Assembly (NCBI RefSeq): GCF_014356525.2
Contig: NC_052505.1
Location: 23,085,432-23,149,431, forward strand
Reading direction: 5' to 3'
From: Nilaparvata lugens
Lineage: Eukaryota; Arthropoda; Insecta; Hemiptera; Delphacidae
Length of the DNA: 64,000 bases
Part shown: positions 21,917 to 32,480 of the stretch, one piece after another
How positions within the stretch are numbered: position 1 is the stretch's first letter
How the letters are laid out: each line of letters starts with the position of its first letter
Program-made: the position numbers and the translations under genes
The notes under the pieces: generated by a model
The model's database searches: none
Told to the model about the DNA's origin: nothing
Seen by the model: only the letters and a program-made list of their open reading frames with translations

Positions 21917-22080
21917 AAGCTGCGTTAACACCAATAGATTCTATAGATTCTATTAGATTGAACATAACTTATCATACACATGATGAACATATGTGTTTTT
22001 CAAGTGCCGTTCAATCTATAATAATCTGTGAGGATTGAGTTATTAACATCTTGTTAATAACTTTGGTGTAAACGCAGCTT
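21917..22080. mobile_element. 164-bp MITE with TA duplication
   Basis: The ends AAGCTGCGTTAACACCAA and TTGGTGTAAACGCAGCTT are inverted with one mismatch, flanked by TA (21915-21916 and 22081-22082). The short length, the absence of coding and the TA duplication fit a Tc1/mariner-type MITE. Confidence 0.75.
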
Positions 22081-22404
22081 TAGATGCCAAGATTTATCAT
22101 GGCGTTCCGAGTTACGGATGATAATGTCAATGAAAAACTTCATTTTCCTCATGAAATCTTACCCATAAAAATTTTAACAGCTTGTTGTTCTACAAGCGTC
22201 TTTACATGTTACAAAATTAAAATCCCAGTGAAAAACAAAAAATTGCCACTTGATAATTCCCAATCATCTTTTAATCATAGCTCTGATTCAACTGAGCAAT
22301 ACTTCTGAACTTACTGAGTTGATAAAGTAACATTTAAAATTATCATAAGCGCAATGGGACTTGGGATTCCATCAACTCAGAATAAGTATTATATCATAAA
22401 ATAT

Positions 22405-22475
22405 TTGCACATAAAGAGAAATGCAAAACCGTCGACTTGAATCTTAGACCTCACATCGCTCGGCCAATGAACTCT
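22405..22475 (-). repeat. Fragment of a dispersed repeat family (GTCGACTTGAATCTTAGA)
   Basis: A 70-base match to the left-reading end of larger copies at 25390-25790 (same orientation) and 60985-61330 (opposite). All share GTCGACTTGAATCTT and a CGCTCGG motif. Confidence 0.65.
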
Positions 22476-22500
22476 GGATATCTGAGTTCTTTTTAAAGTA

Positions 22501-23602
22501 CAGTCGAACCTCTCTATAACAAACCTCCACTTAACGAAATCCTCCACACAACGAATTTTTACCTGGTCCCATGACATTTTAGAGTTTTGGCTGCTTATTT
22601 ACCTCTATTCAACAAATTTCGAACCTCTCAACACAAAGTTTTCTCTTGACTTCAACATACAAAGTGTAGTGTGTATTGGAAGCAGTCGGTTATTTTCAAG
22701 GAATTGTTTAGTTTCAGCAGAAAGGTCAATAGACTGAAAATAATGGCAATTCAGGTAGGAAGAAGATAGGGTGGTAGACAGTTAATAAAGGGTGAAACAC
22801 ATGTCGGAAATTGAATGCAAGCTACTGGATATTGAATTCCAAGAACTTGTCATTATTGTAGACCAGGCAGGTGAACGACTGGACTTCCCCATTCTTGCTT
22901 TTGTCACACATTTCAATTCTTTGAACTGGCTATGATGATGATAGCTGTGATGAACCTGTGGAGAAGAATCCGTCAGATCAAGAAGTTCTAGAGGCTTTCA
23001 AAATTATCAGGCTAGGATTAAAACTGAAAAATAGTGTACCAGACATGTCTGACTGTTTGAATAGATGTGAGTCGTTTATCGAACATGATTTTTTATTCAA
23101 ATGCAAAATTGAACCGAAAATTACTCACTTTTTCAAATATGAAACTTAAAAAATAGGAAAGTTGATATTTATAGTGGAGTTATAGACAAAATAAAAAAAA
23201 TGGAACCGTATTTTGCGTTCCATCTAATAGTAGTGTAAAGAGTTGAAAGATATTGCTACAGGGTATGTACTTTGATTAAACTCCACTAATAGTACAAATG
23301 AAGCTTTCTTAAAATAAATTGTTAGTTTACTTATTACATTCTATAATTATTCAAAAACATGTTCTTTTTTCAAACAGCATGAATTTTCAAATTTCCATAT
23401 TAATATGGCCTAATAAGTACCCTACCTACGTTCGCGATGATATATTCTATGTACCATATTCATTTATTTACCGCCGTGATACGATATTATAAGATCCATA
23501 GGATCGTGGCAGTTTTCTTGACAGAACCTCCCAATAACGAATACCTCTCTGCAGCGAATTTTTTCTCGGGATAATCGACTTCGTTATACAGAGGTTCGAC
23601 TG
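22501..23602 (+). mobile_element. pogo/Tigger-type element, internally deleted
   Basis: The left end CAGTCGAACCTCTCTATAA and the right end TTATACAGAGGTTCGACTG are inverted repeats flanked by TA (22499-22500 and 23603-23604). CAGT-starting ends with AACCTC are the signature of pogo/Tigger elements, part of Tc1/mariner. Subterminal copies of AACGAAT-type motifs lie just inside both ends. Only scraps of the transposase remain (about 22800-23149). The intact boundaries with a mostly lost gene describe a non-autonomous copy. Confidence 0.85.
22820..23149 (+). pseudogene. Tigger-type transposase, C-terminal remnant
   Basis: Within the pogo element the frame ending at 23149 reads QEVLEAFKIIRLGLKL, a helix with LNRCESFIEHDFLF, and ends in KITHFF. 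The final ...KITxFF-type motif, resembling a PCNA-binding peptide, and the preceding helical repeat are typical of the end of pogo/Tigger transposases. An upstream frame (about 22818-22940) gives weaker traces. The HTH and DDE domains are absent. Confidence 0.5.
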
Positions 23603-23604
23603 TA

Positions 23605-24313
23605 CCTCTGAATAGCATAGATTCTACTTGTTCTACCGAGCCAGTACCATTTTGATTTTTTTTCATAGTACATGGCACTATTGAAATTAACTGTTCTATT
23701 GATTTATTCTAGTTTTGTCTACAGAATTGTGAAACTGCATATGAGGAGTACTGTATGTCTATTTTTTTTATCAACGTTGCATCTATTTTCAGTTTGAAGA
23801 ACTGGATATCAATCTTGATTATTCAAATTTTTATTGTTCAACATACACACACATTATTTACATACATATAAAAACAAAATGATACACAATTTTTTTAGAA
23901 CAATAATGCTCAAGGTAAAAACCTGTGACGGGAGAAAAATCTAAATTTTCACATGAAAACGTCACTCGAGAATAATTATGTCACCCGGCCTCACAACAGA
24001 GTCTTTTAGATTCTTGACTAAGAATAGTTAATCTCACAGTTGTACAGTCAGTGTCAGTGAGATTTTCTGCACACACTTCATTGTTACCGTAATATTCAGA
24101 TGATGGTATTTCTAGATGAAATGGATCGGCGTGAATACGCCGAATGGATCGACTCGTATCATTTGAGAATGGTGATAATGATGAGGAAACATGATTATGT
24201 TAAAAGGAATAGTCTCCATCTCCATTATGTTCTTAGGGATTTGCTTGTGATCATGTTTCTATCATTTTATCAATTCGAAGATCAGCCTTCAAAAATTCAG
24301 GTCAACTTATACA
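23605..24313. other. No recognised feature
   Basis: AT-rich DNA. A frame at 24100-24351 has no recognisable domain and I do not support it as a gene. Confidence 0.5.
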
Positions 24314-24364
24314 CTTCAACCTTTGACTATAGAAAGACTATCTTTCTATAGTCAAAGCTTCAAC
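24314..24364. repeat. Perfect 16-bp hairpin flanked by 7-bp direct repeats
   Basis: CTTTGACTATAGAAAG (24321-24336) and its exact reverse complement (24342-24357) enclose ACTAT. Both sides carry the direct repeat CTTCAAC (24314-24320 and 24358-24364). It resembles either a minimal palindromic insertion with a target duplication or a templated repair product. Confidence 0.8.
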
Positions 24365-24514
24365 TCACGTTGCTACACGTTTCAACTTAGCAAAAGGACA
24401 GAGGGAATTAGTATCATTATTCTCTAGAGCCCTGGAAATATCCCTGTTATTGTTCTTGGTACCTTATACAAAAGGGACTCCCTAATACAAAAACGAATCA
24501 GTCCTTGCCGGACA

Positions 24515-24662
24515 AAGCTAGAGGAAGAAGAAAAAGAAGAAGAAGAAGACGACAGGAGGAGAAGAACAAGCGAGAAGAAGAAGAAGATAATAGAAAAAGG
24601 AGTCAGAAGAAGAAGAAGAAGAAGGAAGAAGAAGAGGAAGAAGATGAACAATAATAATAAGA
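24515..24662 (+). repeat. GAA-rich purine microsatellite
   Basis: About 150 bases of nearly pure purine, mainly GAAGAA with GGA and AAT interruptions. The opposite strand gives a leucine/serine-rich open frame that is compositional only. Confidence 0.85.
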
Positions 24663-25389
24663 AAAAATATAGATAGGAGAAGATTATAACCGTTGAATAC
24701 ACTATTTTATCTATAACCACTCTTTTGACGAATTGAAAACTTATAAATTACTGGTGGTACTCCCATACAGTAACAGTTAGGGGTGTATTCAAATACCGTT
24801 GGATAATATCTTTCCAATATTGTTTCATTCATCTAGAAGTATATAATCTGTTCTTTCTTACATTGATATCACTTATGTATAAGTTACTGCAGTATCAAAA
24901 TTATTTGATATTGACTGAACAATTAAAAGTCACATTGAAATAGTTATTTTGGAGTTTGGTAGAAATAATACATTTACATGGAACTCAATTTATTCATTAA
25001 AGGCAATCTACATAATTCTAATAGGTTCTGATAACCCATAATGATAAAATAGGTGTTCAATGAATAAATGAAGCCTACCAACTTGAAATATATTTCAAAT
25101 TATTTAAGATTAAATTGATTCTACCTCGGTGCTAGTCAGCTTTACATCTGTACATGTATCATTGTATTGAATTATTAAATATTTGATGATTTTGGTAAAA
25201 CGACATTTTAATCCTGGACTAGTAGTTCTACACAGTAGACCTCGCGCAGTTATAAAACACAGCCTCGTCTCATACTGTCCATAAGAGTAAATCCTGTTTG
25301 TATGTTGTGTCGGCAAGATATCGCTGTGGAAACGGTTAATGGCTGTTGGGGTTAGTGTATCAAAAATATGCTTACATCAAAAGCTAATC
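24663..25389. repeat. Non-coding; includes inverted copy of the 21490-21620 flank
   Basis: Positions 24935-25040 match 21490-21620 in reverse complement (GGAACTCAATTTATTCATTA and TTGGAGTTTGGTAGAAATA). Nothing else recognisable. Confidence 0.5.
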
Positions 25390-25790
25390 TCCTTCAACAC
25401 ACTGGCAACAGGTCAGCCCGAGTTGAAAGCAGATTTCGAGAGAAAATACTATGTTTTCTTTCCGTTATTAATTGCATGCAATAACGCATGCAATTAAAAA
25501 TCCACTCAACAGCTGAATTATTATGGATGATTCTATTCTGATTTTTACTGTAATATTAGCGTTCGAAGGAGACTTTACCTATTGTATTAACCTTGAAATG
25601 AAAAATTTCCAAAAAAAAAACTTGTATATACGTCGAGGCACATTTAAAAATAAATATACCTGTCAAATTTCATGGTAATCTATTGCTGCGTTTCGCCGTA
25701 ATTGCGGAACATATAAACATAAAGAGGAATGCAAAGCCGTCGACTTGAATCTTAGAACTCACTTCGCTCGGTCAATAAATCGAAATTTTA
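25390..25790 (-). repeat. Dispersed repeat family, second copy (~400 bp)
   Basis: Read on the minus strand this copy begins at an ACCGAGCGAAGTGAGTTCTA motif. It continues through CAAGTCGACGGC, a GGCGAAACGCAGCAATAGAT motif, CATGAAATTTGACAGG and, further on, a GCATGCG-type segment. The same order occurs at 60985-61330 on the plus strand. It has no coding potential and no obvious inverted ends; it behaves like a retroposon or a non-autonomous element family. Confidence 0.7.
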
Positions 25791-26473
25791 AGAAACCACA
25801 AATATCCTGGATGAAAAGGGGAATCAAATGCTATGTAGATTTGAATCTAAATGTCTAGGATACACTAAACAGTCCACTAAATTCATCATTTTTTCTCCCA
25901 CAGGAGAAACGTTTAAAGCTGGCATCAAATGATGTCACCACATTATTTACATATGTAAATTATATATTTATATATGTATGTCACATGGATTGAAGGAGCG
26001 TTGTTTGTCACGTTGTTTGTTGATTGAAGGAAGATTGTATTTTACTATTTAAATAAATCATAATGTAATTTACTTATCCACTTCAATTTACATAGTGATA
26101 ATAAGTAGGAAATGAAATGTATAGCAAACACTTCAGTTGCTAAGTAGGCCTACTGTATGTATCTGTAGTGTCTTATTTTTTACCAAAGTGATAAAGTATC
26201 AGAAAATACTATTATTCAGCATTGTTATGTATTATTTTCAATGTCATTTTTTCCTCTTTCTTTACAATAGTTTAAAATTTGGTATTTTTTTTAAATAAGT
26301 AGATAACTTAACTATTGTTTATTTTTAATCATATTATTTGCATTATTTTTTTGTTTGTTATAATACTTGATAGAGAGTTGAGTGTAAGAGAGGGTCGACT
26401 GCGCCCTAACTTCGCTCTCTAAGAAAAATAAAGGCAGTCATTCTATTCTATTCATGTCACCATAATATATATA

Positions 26474-26494
<21 letters not shown>
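25791..26494. other. AT-rich spacer with a retroposon-like tail and an (AT)n microsatellite
   Basis: AAATAAAGGCAGTCATTCTA followed by TTCTATTC (about 26426-26452) looks like the 3' tail of a non-LTR element. An AT dinucleotide run covers 26465-26510. No gene seen. Confidence 0.45.
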
Positions 26495-26511
<17 letters not shown>

Positions 26512-26880
26512 AAAAACAGATGACATCCAATTTATTAGAGGGAATGGAATGCCTTCATCTTCATGTGTAGGCAACACACCACACCAACCTTGTTCCTGTG
26601 AGACTGACCTTGTCTCTGTGACACTCCACTTGTTCGAATGGGACTCTACCCTCTTCTTGTTCCGGTTACACTACTTGTTCCAGTGAGACAGACCTTGTCT
26701 CTGTGAGACTGACCTTGTCTCTGTGAGACTCACCTTGTCTCTGTGAGACTCTCTTGTCTCTGTGGGAACTTGTTCCTGTGAACTGCCATTTATAAAAATA
26801 CTTGTTCCTATGAAACTTGTCTCTGTGACACTAATATCGTTCAAAAACACTACTTGTCTCTGTGATACGGACCCGAACAA
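26495..26880 (-). repeat. Minisatellite-bearing dispersed repeat, right (inverted) copy
   Basis: Reverse complement of the arrangement at 21061-21445: about thirteen CACAGAGACAAG or CACAGGAACAAG variants, the same AACGATATTAGTGTCACAG insert, and the GTGTTGCCTACA and CTGTTTTTCAAT flank, which runs into the (AT)n tract. Repeat number and spacing differ from the left copy. Confidence 0.75.
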
Positions 26881-27522
26881 ACAATGGCTAGCTTATCTAA
26901 TCATACAAGCCTAGCCAGCACTTCAACTTATGCTCGGTAGAGAATGATCGGTTACGAGGCTAATATACTGTATCGATACTCATTGGAACAAACAAATCTG
27001 CTATTAATAACGAAGTACAACATATCAATGCAAATAACTGCAATATCCTTTGAAAAAAGTAACAGTTCCAGTTACTGTTACAGCTAGACGACATATAAGT
27101 CTTTCTCTACTTATCGACACGAACTTGCCAGTCCAGCCTTGTGGCTCCAATGCAACAATCTTATGCAATAATACTACGACACAATTATTTACAAAATATT
27201 ACTTGTTCTACTCAATTTCCAACTTAATTGAGCCCAATTTCTTAAGAATACCACAATAAAGCGTATATTCATCTACAACGACAAAACAAGCCATATACAC
27301 AGAAAAACCAAGATAATAGAGCATAAAAACAACAAACCTATTAGACGATTTTCAACTTATGTCCTATTCAAATTCGATTAACAAATCAATCCCGGATGGT
27401 TGAACCATGTATATTCGACAGACTGGCTCAAACAGCACTCTGGTTTGTGGACTGTATAATTACATCGAGAACTTTTGGGTTGTCTGGCGTCGGGTAGCAA
27501 GTTGAACAATTAAAATGGCTAA
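26881..27522. other. No recognised feature
   Basis: Unremarkable AT-rich DNA between the minisatellite repeat and the LTR fragment. Confidence 0.5.
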
Positions 27523-27687
27523 GTGCACAATAACATAGGCCTACCTTCATGTCCAAATCCTCCTTGCTTCCAGGATCCCGGTCCAGATCACGATACGAGA
27601 CGAGACGACACTTGTAATAAATCACAATAATAATCAATAGATCACTTTGCAAAAATCGACATTACAAGAAGTGAGCTGTTTGATTGG
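27523..27687 (-). repeat. Partial LTR of the Pao family
   Basis: 165 bases nearly identical to 16672-16838, sharing GTGCACAATAACATAGGCC at the start and GAGCTGTTTGATTGG at the end. The right 48 bases of the LTR are missing, and the GC-rich reading frame follows directly. It may be a truncated solo LTR, or the LTR of a different element that carries that frame. Confidence 0.75.
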
Positions 27688-28264
27688 AATGACCTCGTCC
27701 TCTGCCCCTATCCTGTTGTTCCCCAAAAATGGGCAGATGCTCTCCCATCACATTTATACCTGTTCCTGGGGGTTCATCATCTAAGCGGGGTAGAGCCTCG
27801 GGCGCCTCAGCTTTGGGGTTGTCGATGATAGCTGCAGCCTCTGGTGCCACAGCTATGGGGACATCGAGAGCCTCTTCAATATCCTCCAGCTGTCCGAGAA
27901 CGTCTTCAGGAGAACCCGGCAATGCAGAGGGTTAGATGCCCTGTTCCTGATAGTCGATGATGTTATTCGGGAACAGTTTAAGGTCTTCGTCGACAGGCAT
28001 CTCGACCCCCTCTAGCACCTCCACTGCAGCTGCTGCAGGGGCGACCTCGATGATCGGCTCAGGCTGCTGAGGGCGGTGACGACGATCCAGTTGCCGGGCA
28101 CGTTGATTTTCCAGACGGGCCACCAGTCGCTGCTGGCGAAGACGTCTCTCCTCCTGATGTCGCCAGCGCTCCCGGAGCCTTTGGAAGGCGATCGCCCGTC
28201 GCTCCTGCTGTCCTCGGACCTCATTGACGTAGGCGTCCCCATCAAAGCTATCCCTGCTTGACAT
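27688..28264 (-). pseudogene. Unidentified GC-rich reading frame abutting a Pao LTR fragment
   Basis: From ATG 28264 the minus frame reads MSSRDSFDGDAYVNEVRGQQ. It continues as a basic, arginine/glutamine-rich helical region (roughly residues 18-65), then a proline/alanine/glutamate-rich region. One in-frame TAA (about 27934-27932) is followed by more of the same composition (EDVLGQLEDIEEALDVP) up to the LTR edge. GC content is clearly above the surroundings. I do not recognise a domain. Its location, inside the expected body of an LTR element, suggests a gag-like or accessory reading frame, but a captured host fragment is equally possible. Confidence 0.35.
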
Positions 28265-28569
28265 AGTAACAGTAAAGATGCTAATAGCAGAATCACACAG
28301 ACACACACACAAACGTGTCTGGTGTTCAACTAAAGTTGAGAATGTTATGAAGTCGGATAAAATTTTTACCCATTATAGGGAATCCCCAATCCGCGAATAT
28401 GCAATTTTTAGGTCGAACTGTTTTTGTTTTGCTAGTATATACAGTTTTGACAGTACTATCAATACAAATGACGAAGAGGATGATACAATTCTAAAAAAGA
28501 ACTTGCTGGCAACGCCCACAACCAGATAATTGAGAGTTCTCCTATTATTTTCGTAAAGGAACTGATGAG

Positions 28570-29984
28570 GTGAGGGTATGCAAATACGTTCATCACCCAA
28601 AAAAGACAGGTGTCTCATCTGCATCCGTTTTGAAACAGCAAAGGATGGAAAAGATGAATTAAGGGATGAGTATGAGCAACACATTGTGAGAAGGAATGAA
28701 GCCAATGCCAGCAATGAAGCCAACAAAAAAAGAGCAACAGAGGACAAGACCTTTGTCAGTGCTTCTTTGATCTTCAGAAGGTTTTACAAATACCATGATC
28801 AAATGAATCTCCATTTTATTAAAGCAGAAAGCTGAACGCCTTTAGCTTCACAGTTTGTGAAGCAGCGCCTCCCAATAATGGTTTCTGTTTTGTTTGGACG
28901 GAGATTAATGGGAAACGTAGGAGTAGTGAAATTGGTTCAGCTGTCCTGAATTGGTTTAAAACATTGCATAAAACTGTCAAACACGTCACAGTTTTCTCCG
29001 ACACCTGTGCAGGACAAAACAGAAATCGGAACATGGCAGCTTTGTTCATGTTTGTGATAGAAAATTTCGATTTCAGTGCAATTGAACACAAATTCATGGA
29101 GAAAGGACACAGCCACATGGGGGTTGACTCAATGCACAGCACCATTACTTTACTTTACTTTTCTTGTTCGTCACAATTATTAAACTGCATTAAGGGAGCA
29201 ACGATCCCGCAGTATATGACACATCAAAGTTTAATCTAATATCTACCATCCCTCATATTTCAACACAACAGATCCCACATAACATATATCAATCAAGCAT
29301 TATTCAACAAGGAAGTCTGCTAACCTATACGGACACAATACAATAAGGAATTCCCTGAGTGTTTTTTTGAACTCCTTTAAGCCATCAATTTCTCTTATGT
29401 GGGATGGGATTGAATTAAATATTTTCATTCCCATATAAAACGGGCCACTCTCCAGCAGGCTAAGTCTGTGGTTTTGGTGAACAAAACCTTTAAATCTTGT
29501 ATTATGGGGATGACTCACCTGTTTATCTACATACATTCGTCATACATTGAGTACGCTTAAAGAAGTGTGCCGATCTACACCATGAGAGACTGGCTGAATA
29601 TTTTTCTCATGGCGAGGTTAAATCGAAAGAAGGAAATGGCTAGCAAATACGTCATCAAAGAGATGAAGTATGATGAATTTCTAGATTTGAAAAAATTGTC
29701 ATTAATAAAAATAAAAAACACCACAGTAGACAATGATGGCAATAAGGTTGAGTGGTTCTGCATCAAGAAATTGTGTTTTCAAAAGAATTCATATGGTATA
29801 GGCCTATTAATCTTCTTCAGTTATGATCATTCGACCCCATACAAAGAACTACATGTGAAACCTCGAGTTCGTGGTAGACCTGCTCATCTTGCACTTGAAA
29901 AGCTCTACAGCCAACCACTTCCAGTTTCAGATGTTAATCTTAATATGGATTTATCATCGAGGAATGAATTTGTTTTATGTTGAT
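28570..29984 (+). pseudogene. DUF7869-like protein, second copy, interrupted by a LINE tail
   Basis: The frame near 28590 gives KKDRCLICIRF and an alanine/glutamate-rich helix, the cysteine-containing middle of the family. A frameshift near 28760 continues as FDLQKVLQIP, YYSRKLNAF, NGFCFVWTE, VFSDTCAGQNRNRN, EHKFMEKGHSHMGVDSMHSTI. The gene is then cut by a 402-base insertion (29147-29548). It resumes with EYA, a TAA, SVPIYTMRDWLNIF and a C-terminal region with FFSYDHSTPY and RVRGRPAHLAL, ending at 29984. Compared with the copy at 14178-16297 the motif is SDTCAGQNRN and not SDNCTGKNKN, so the two belong to different subfamilies. The N-terminal exon is absent. Confidence 0.6.
29147..29548 (-). 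mobile_element. 5'-truncated LINE insertion with RT C-terminal tail
   Basis: Inserted into the DUF7869-like frame with a short duplication CATT (29143-29146 and 29545-29548). The minus frame 29536-29300 reads FKGFVHQNHRLSLLESGPFY, MGMKIFNSIPSHIREI and FKKTLREFL, the characteristic C-terminal end of jockey/CR1-related RTs. The 3' tail is an AAAGT repeat at the left edge (29147-29163 as TTTAC repeats). Only the last 80 codons are present, as expected for incomplete reverse transcription. Confidence 0.75.
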
Positions 29985-30884
29985 ACATATTAGATTATTA
30001 AGTTGGCAACAAGATGAATAACCTTGGACCTGGTCTACTTATGTTATGCCTATGTCTATATCACATGTCGATTAATAATAATTTTGTCTTTTTAACAGTC
30101 TTTTATTTATTGACTTTTATATTAAGTTGTTTAGTGATTAAAAAACTTACAACAGAATAATTCAATATGATATCTTTCAAGATTTAATCTGTTATCACTA
30201 TGTACAAACTTTCTATGTTCATGGATTTAGTTGCATACAATGCAATCATTCATGAGCTTGACAGTAGCCTATTCTGAATAAAATTTCTCTCTTTCGATTA
30301 TCACTTTCTAAATCTTTGTAATTTCTGGCAGTATACATATTCACTGTCTTTACTCACTTGAAAATTTCACTGTCAAAAGCCTAAATCAGTTTTCTCTATT
30401 TTTTCTAAATCAACAGTTTCCGAATGAACGGGAAATTTGCAGATAGTTAATTTTGAAACTTCTCGTGCATACGTTGTGTAGAAGAAATTACACAAGGCTC
30501 ATTACAATCGAAGCTTAGAAGAAACGCTTTAAAGTAAAGCTTTTTTGTATTTTGTTTTTGGCAAATAAAATTCATTCATTCATTAAAAAAAAACAAGAGG
30601 CTCAGTCTGCAACAGTGCTACTACTACCTGGGACACTCAAGTATGATTTCAAAAATAATTGTTTATTTAGTGGAGAGTTAATTCAACTAAAATCAGTTAA
30701 CTTTTTAGTCATTTAACTAAAAAGAATGAAGACAGAAGAAAAGCCGTACATCTACAGTATCAAGAGATTTCTACAATATATAAAATGATTGATGGACATG
30801 TATAATTACTTTCAAAATATTTAGTACACTTGTAATGAATTTTTTTTGTAGAATAAATTCAATATTCATAATATTTTTCCATTG
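29985..30884. other. Non-coding AT-rich DNA ending in a LINE-like ATTC tail
   Basis: No gene. AAATAAAATTCATTCATTCATT (30565-30586), followed by poly-A, is a typical non-LTR 3' tail. A small inverted repeat CTTTTTAGT...ACTAAAAAG lies at 30700-30723. Confidence 0.5.
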
Positions 30885-31180
30885 ACAAGGAAAACATTTT
30901 TTGGACATTAATGGAGGCCAATGCCCTAAATTATATCTCTTCCAAAGAGAAAAAATTTCACAGCTCCAGTGAGCGAATGGAGCTCCAGAATATGGAGTAC
31001 CTTGAAGAGGAGCATCAACTTAGAGTGGGTGTGATTAAAGAAGAGCATAGGGTTAAAATGGAAGCCATTGAGAAGGAAAAAATTATTTGACATTAATGGA
31101 GGCGAATGCCCAAAAACAAATGTGATCAAAGAAAAAAGATCTCACAGCTCCAGTGACCAAATGGAGCTCTAGAAAATGAT
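30885..31180 (+). pseudogene. Charged C-terminal tail of a Myb/SANT-like transposon protein
   Basis: The frame reads MEAN, SSSERMELQNMEYLEEEHQL and VIKEEHRVKMEAIEKEK, then stops at TGA (31088-31090). Immediately after, a partial duplicate of the same exon follows (CATTAATGGAGGCGAATGCC, then TCACAGCTCCAGTGACCAAA). This coiled-coil tail is common in Myb-like DNA-binding proteins that accompany Harbinger transposases, and a Harbinger transposase end lies 400 bases downstream on the same strand. Confidence 0.45.
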
Positions 31181-31499
31181 TCAATTTTCAGATACCTTAT
31201 AATAACTTATTCAGCAATACCAGATCAACAAAATATATTATAGAAATAATAATAGTATAATAATATCAAAGTATTTGATATTTAGTTGGGCCCCATCTAG
31301 TCCTTTTTCTAGGATCAGGGCCCATTAACGCCGTCTCTCCCTATTATTCGCTTTAAATTACTATCATTTTTGCACCATTTACAACTGGGGTATAATTTAT
31401 AAATAAGGCAAAGTCAGGGGGCAGATATCATTTACCTCAAATCGCCTAAGTAATTTAAACGGAGTGATTTGAAGGTTTGAAATTAAATTCAATGGAACA
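31181..31499. other. No recognised feature
   Basis: Spacer between two Harbinger-like fragments. It includes a GGGCCC pair (about 31290 and 31317) but no gene. Confidence 0.4.
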
Positions 31500-31826
31500 A
31501 CGTGATGGAATATAAACAACAAGTACTTATTATTGATGTAAACATGTATGCAACTTCTATAGCAAAGAGAGAAGCTTCTTGTATTTTAGTTGATAAGGAG
31601 TTTGCCACAACAATTATTCAATGTTGTTGCGTACTACACAACTTTGTTAAAAAAACAAGATGCTTATTTTTTACCGACACTCTAACTTGTGAAATGGAAA
31701 AATAATGTAGAAGAAGTTCCAACTGTCGGAGGAAAAACAAGTGATATTCAAGTTAGGGTTCTTCTTTGTGGCTATTTCAACGGTCCAGGAGCAATATCTT
31801 GGCAAGAGTGGTATGCTTATTTGTGA
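31500..31826 (+). pseudogene. PIF/Harbinger transposase, C-terminal end (second family)
   Basis: One frame gives VDKEFATTIIQCCCVLHNFV, the LHNF motif of DDE_4 transposases. After a stop near 31703 the next codons continue with EEVPTVGGKTSDIQVRVLL and end in YFNGPGAISWQEW before TGA (31824-31826). This differs in sequence from the fragment at 9851-10234, so two Harbinger lineages are represented. Confidence 0.65.
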
Positions 31827-32480
31827 TGAAGAGAGAAAACAGATGTAGTTGAGAAAACAGATGTACAATTTGTTCATTGAAACAAATTTATATTTGTTTC
31901 AACAGTGATGTTTCGACCTCACATGGAAATAAACTGATGGTGAGATTAAAGAAATTGGCATACATATTTTATTGAAATGCACAAAATAGCTTTCAGCTAT
32001 TAAGTTTGCGAATATTCTCTGCAATAAGTTAGATTTAAAAATACCTACAAGTGCTCAGTAAAATGTGTTTTTTTTCAACATATTGATATATATTCAAATT
32101 GAAATATATCAGCTGCGGTCTTGGACAATATCCAACGTGTCCCTCAAGAAGTTTATTGAACAACAATGAAATTGGAGGGGAACATGGAAGAGGAGCCCTA
32201 TTGCCTTTGCCCTTTATTGCCCTATCACACCATCATAATGTGCAGCATGTGCTTCACAAACGTGACCCCGGGATTGCAGTAGACTTGACGAGCATGGAAT
32301 TAAAGCATGAATCACCCTTGACCATCAACTACAGCAGTCCAGGAGATGCCTGAACTTCCTAGTCCCTAATGCTGGACAACAGTAGCGGTAGCAGATTTTC
32401 CTCCATACCAATAGTCTGCCGGCTAATTAACTAATAATAATATAAACAATAGTGTCTAATTGGGTTTTTTTTTGTTTCAG
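31827..32480. other. No recognised gene; ends in a splice-acceptor-like tract
   Basis: AT-rich DNA with a GC-richer patch (32100-32350) without a recognisable domain. TTTTTTTTTGTTTCAG at 32465-32480 precedes the next fragment. Confidence 0.45.

Noticed and set aside
24424..24720. Leucine/serine-rich minus-strand frame (membrane-like)
   Set aside because: It is the complement of a GAA microsatellite.
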